Source: Pannonibacter sp. XCT-53
Lineage (GTDB): Bacteria; Pseudomonadota; Alphaproteobacteria; Rhizobiales; Stappiaceae
Direction: 5' to 3'
DNA: 64,000 bases
NCBI RefSeq assembly: GCF_009915765.1
Contig: NZ_JAABLQ010000001.1
Coordinates: 2,666,001-2,730,000, forward strand
Made by a program: the position numbers and the translations under genes. Positions within the stretch are counted from its first letter, which is position 1, and each line of letters begins with the position of its first letter. Shown here piece by piece: positions 61,199 to 64,000 of the stretch. A model generated the notes under the pieces. The model did no database searches, was not told the DNA's origin, and worked only from the letters and a program-made list of their open reading frames with translations.

Positions 61199-62743
61199 TC
61201 AGGGGGCGTTGCCCGACAGCCAGGCGGACGGGTCGATCGGTTCGAGCGGGTCGCCGCGCGGACCGACAAGGCGGTAGACGACGAGATCCTCCAGCGGCCG
61301 GCCCTCGACCGTGCGGGTCAGGGTGGCCAGACGCGTCACCTCCTCGAAGCGGCCTGTCAACCAGGCCTGCTCGTCCCGCCGCGCCTCGGCCACATAGAGC
61401 CCGGTGGCGGCCAGACGCTGCGGATCCGGGGCGGGCATCATGCGGTAGCGGATGCGCTCGTTGAGCTGCACGACCGGCAGGCCGGCGTGACGGAGCCCGT
61501 AGGCGAGCTGGCCGGTCATGCCATAGGCGGTCGTCGCCACATAGGCGGCTCCCTCCTGTGCCGCGATCTGCTCCACCTCGCCGGTGATCTCCGGCCAGCC
61601 GCGCAGCTGGAAGGTCGGATCCTTGCGGGCGAACCGGCCGGTGAAGGCATCGACCGCATGCAGCTGGACCAGCACGCCGAGGATGAGGCCCAGCAGCACC
61701 GCGCCCGCCGCGACCCTGCGCCAGATCTGCCCGGACGCGGCCGCAACGAACACGGCGGCCAGAACGCAGGCGACCGGGAACAGGGGGGCCGGCCAGTTTC
61801 CCTGCACGCGCGACTGCAGCGCGTGGATGCAGAGATAGGCCAGGAACGGCAGCGAGGTGAGCAGCAGCAGCCCGGCCGCGGCCTCTCCCTGGCGCAGCCG
61901 ACGCGCCAGCAGCACCGCGCCGCCGACCGCCGGCACGGCGATCAGCGGGTTCATGAGCCCGACGAAGGCGCCGATGAACTCGAAGATGTAGCGGCCCGTC
62001 AGCCCCTCGCCGCGCCCGGCACGGCCGAACTGCTTGTAGAACGAGGCCCAGTCATTGGCATGGTTCCACACGAGGACAGGCGCAAAGAGGGCCAGCGCCA
62101 GCAGACCGCCGGCCCAGAGCTGCCAGCTCAGGAACCAGCGTCGCGCCGAGGGAACGGCAACGAGCCAGAGCACGATCCCGGCCCCGAGGAACAGCACCGA
62201 GTATTTCGACAGGAGCCCGAGGCCGGCAAAGACACCGACGGCCAGCCACCAGCCGGCACGCCCGGAGGTCACAAGCTCCGCAAGGGCCCAGAGCGTCAGC
62301 CCCCAGAACAGGACCGACGGCGCATCCGGCGTGATCAGGATGCCGCCGATGCCGACCAGAAGCGTGGCGTTGAGGAAGACAACGGCATAGCCGGCGACCA
62401 CCCGGCCGAACAGGAGGTCGGCCATGCGCCACAGCGCCAGCGATCCGACGGCCGCCGACAGGATGCCCATCAGCCTGAGGCCGAGCGCCGTGTCACCGGC
62501 CAGCGCCTGGCCAAGCCAGATCCACCAGGCCACCATCGGCGGGTGGTCGTAGTAGCCGATTGCCGGAAACAGCCCCCAGAGGCGATAATAGGCCTCGTCC
62601 TCGACCAGGCCGGCATTGGCTCCGGTCCAGAGGCGGAACACGGTCAGCAGCGTGACGAGGATCATGAGCGACCGCGGGCTTGCCCAGCCGGGCAGCCGGG
62701 CGGGCTGCGCAGCGGTCAGCGGGGAGAGACCGGTGGCCGCCAT
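61199..62743 (-). CDS. glycosyltransferase family 39 (ArnT/dolichyl-P-mannosyl-type)
   Basis: A polytopic inner-membrane glycosyltransferase of 514 residues that uses polyprenyl-phosphate sugars on the periplasmic side. The first periplasmic loop holds the catalytic acidic motif LVEDEAYYRLW and YYDHPPMVAWW. About 10-12 helices follow, then a soluble C-terminal domain of about 130 residues. The substrate may be lipid A, a protein or a glycan. It is 4 bp downstream of the GT2-GtrA gene, which should supply its lipid-linked sugar. Confidence 0.9.
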   Translation of the reverse strand: MAATGLSPLTAAQPARLPGWASPRSLMILVTLLTVFRLWTGANAGLVEDEAYYRLWGLFPAIGYYDHPPMVAWWIWLGQALAGDTALGLRLMGILSAAVGSLALWRMADLLFGRVVAGYAVVFLNATLLVGIGGILITPDAPSVLFWGLTLWALAELVTSGRAGWWLAVGVFAGLGLLSKYSVLFLGAGIVLWLVAVPSARRWFLSWQLWAGGLLALALFAPVLVWNHANDWASFYKQFGRAGRGEGLTGRYIFEFIGAFVGLMNPLIAVPAVGGAVLLARRLRQGEAAAGLLLLTSLPFLAYLCIHALQSRVQGNWPAPLFPVACVLAAVFVAAASGQIWRRVAAGAVLLGLILGVLVQLHAVDAFTGRFARKDPTFQLRGWPEITGEVEQIAAQEGAAYVATTAYGMTGQLAYGLRHAGLPVVQLNERIRYRMMPAPDPQRLAATGLYVAEARRDEQAWLTGRFEEVTRLATLTRTVEGRPLEDLVVYRLVGPRGDPLEPIDPSAWLSGNAP

Positions 62744-62747
62744 CGTC

Positions 62748-63968
62748 TCACGCCTTGCGCCAGGTCAGCACGGAGGAGGCGGCGTAGTTCCACACCGCGC
62801 CCATGGCGGCGCCAGCGGTTCCGGCCAGCCACCAGACGGGCTCGTTCTCGTAGATGAGGTTGGCAACGCCCACATTTGCCAGCACGCCAACGCTGCAGAC
62901 CGCGTAGAAGGTCAGGAGGCCGCGCAGCATGGCAAACCCGGTCAGACGCCGGTCGCGGTAGGTCAGCCGGTTGTTGAGCAGGAAGTTCGTCGTCATGGCG
63001 ACGAAAGTGGCGAAGGTCTGGGCCACGTTGAACTCCAGCCCGAGGCCGAGCATGCCCCCCCGCAGGGCGACCAGATGCACCAGCACGCCGCTGGCCCCGA
63101 CGAGCGAGAACATGAGAAAGCGGACCGACACGAGGTCGCCGAAGAACTTGGACACAAGCAAACCCAGATAGTCGAGCGTCACGAGCGTATCGAGCTTGCT
63201 CTCGCCCTCCTGACGCTCACGGAAGACGAAGGGAAACTCGACGATGCGCAGCCGGCCCTCGCCGCTGGCCACGATGTCGAGCAGGATCTTGAAGCCCTGC
63301 GAGGACAGGCGCGGCGCAAGCTCGTCGATCACCTGCCGGCGCAGCATGAAGAAGCCGCTCATCGGGTCGGTCAGCGAGACCTTGAGCAGTTTCTGGGCAA
63401 GGGCATTGGCCAGGTTGGAGCCGGCGGCGCGGGTGCGCGACAGGCCTTCGCCGATGGCGCCGCCCTCCGCCTTGCGGCTGGCGACCGCCAGGTCGGCGTC
63501 GCCGCCGCGCAGGGCGGCCAGCATGCGCGGCAGCAGCGTCTCGTCATGCTGCAGGTCGGCGTCCATGACGGCGACAAACGGGGCCGAGGACGACAGCATC
63601 CCCTCGATGCAGGCCCCCGCCAGTCCCCGGCGGCCAACGCGGCGGATCACCCGCACCCGCGGGTCGGTGGCCGCGATGGCGCGCGCGGCGGCGGCCGTCC
63701 CGTCGGGCGAATTGTCGTCGACGAACACGACTTCCCAGTCAACCCCGGCCAGGGCCCGGCGCAACGCCTCGACGATCAGCGGCACATTGGCGCGTTCGTT
63801 GTAGGTCGGCAGCACGACGGTCAGCTCGGCAGACCGCCCGGTCGCCTCCACGGGCATGCCGGCCGGAGCAAGAGCCGGGTCACCGATCGGGCCGGCGGTC
63901 GCGCTGCGGTCCGGACCCGTGACCGGATCCGGCGCCAGGCCGGCCTGATGCGAGGCATTCACTTCCAT
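62748..63968 (-). CDS. polyprenol-phosphate sugar synthase fused to GtrA
   Basis: A 406-residue fusion. The N-terminal GT2 domain resembles dolichyl-phosphate mannose/glucose synthase (VVLPTYNERANVPLIVEALR, VDDNSPDGTA, VMDADLQHDE, SGFFMLRR). After residue 275 a four-helix GtrA domain follows (FLMFSLVGASGVLVHL, TTNFLLNNRLTYRDRRL). It should make polyprenyl-phosphate sugar and help flip it to the periplasm for the GT39 enzyme. The first 45 residues are low-complexity. It starts the leftward GT operon at the right edge. Confidence 0.92.
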   Translation of the reverse strand: MEVNASHQAGLAPDPVTGPDRSATAGPIGDPALAPAGMPVEATGRSAELTVVLPTYNERANVPLIVEALRRALAGVDWEVVFVDDNSPDGTAAAARAIAATDPRVRVIRRVGRRGLAGACIEGMLSSSAPFVAVMDADLQHDETLLPRMLAALRGGDADLAVASRKAEGGAIGEGLSRTRAAGSNLANALAQKLLKVSLTDPMSGFFMLRRQVIDELAPRLSSQGFKILLDIVASGEGRLRIVEFPFVFRERQEGESKLDTLVTLDYLGLLVSKFFGDLVSVRFLMFSLVGASGVLVHLVALRGGMLGLGLEFNVAQTFATFVAMTTNFLLNNRLTYRDRRLTGFAMLRGLLTFYAVCSVGVLANVGVANLIYENEPVWWLAGTAGAAMGAVWNYAASSVLTWRKA

Positions 63969-64000
63969 GGAGACGGTCCGTTGTCGCAGGTCCAGACGCC

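Overview
The window is high-GC DNA (roughly two thirds G+C), densely coding, and reads as an alphaproteobacterial chromosome, most likely order Hyphomicrobiales (Rhizobiales). The evidence is the set of family markers (DUF2093, DUF4170, DUF6101, IalB, an Omp2b-type porin, a TIGR01459 HAD protein, a TipF-like EAL protein, an alphaproteobacterial CheZ), a CtrA box, TTGAT-N4-(A/G)TCAA FNR/FixK boxes and a CIRCE element. Assignment below order level is a guess; a Stappiaceae-like genome would fit. No rRNA, tRNA, CRISPR array, integrase or insertion sequence was found, so this is core chromosome rather than an island.

Layout. 1-2.4 kb: start of ctaD and all of ctaC (aa3 oxidase) on the minus strand, divergent from an IalB-family gene, with two FNR-type boxes between them. 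2.5-7.3 kb: a palindromic intergenic repeat, a KefB-type antiporter, a HAD hydrolase overlapping tldD, and DUF2093. 7.4-13.2 kb: a second copy of the repeat and a tight leftward lipid A/KDO cluster (lysophospholipid acyltransferase, waaA, lpxK) with DUF4170, cysQ and tldE; both halves of the TldD/TldE protease are thus in this window. 13.4-22.3 kb: DUF6101, two membrane GGDEF proteins around ubiA, a GNAT protein, purD, a predicted fluoroacetate dehalogenase, a patatin, and a small unknown behind a perfect CtrA box. 22.4-31.7 kb: tadA, rluB-rsmD, porin, mutL, a HAD-IIA protein and cheY-cheZ. 31.9-43.2 kb: MaoC hydratase, ribF-DMT transporter, an FNR-box operon with a zinc-knuckle protein, then ileS-lspA-lipoprotein and an active/inactive pair of M16 peptidases.

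43.4-51.9 kb: a TipF-like degenerate EAL protein, a membrane-anchored version of a domain usually fused to cyclase/TPR proteins, an NtrC-like regulator lacking the GAFTGA loop, a TIGR03067 protein, and groES-groEL behind CIRCE with a duplicated groEL tail downstream, then a GST. 52-57.8 kb: slyX, an unrecognised 337-residue protein, a MacA/MacB-like ABC export operon, small unknowns and an acyl-CoA thioesterase. 57.9-60.3 kb: a compact nitric-oxide/oxygen locus. An NsrR-like Rrf2 regulator diverges from an operon of a group III truncated haemoglobin and two small membrane proteins across a 92-bp region framed by inverted operators. Next is a CRP/FNR-type regulator whose upstream region carries a CRP-like palindrome. 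That palindrome is centred about 41.5 bp before a predicted divergent transcript that ends at an orphan intrinsic terminator, which suggests an unannotated small RNA. 60.3-64 kb: a ChbG/YdjC protein that has lost its metal ligands, a GT39 glycosyltransferase and a GT2-GtrA fusion, probably a lipid-sugar modification operon.

Short tandem repeats (8-15 bp units) recur in intergenic DNA at 4.6, 7.0, 30.3, 41.8, 43.2 and 51.1 kb, and longer or in-frame repeats occur in rluB, the groEL tail and the 45.6 kb gene. Coordinates, motifs and spacings were read by eye from the sequence; family names come from recall of the families, not from any search.
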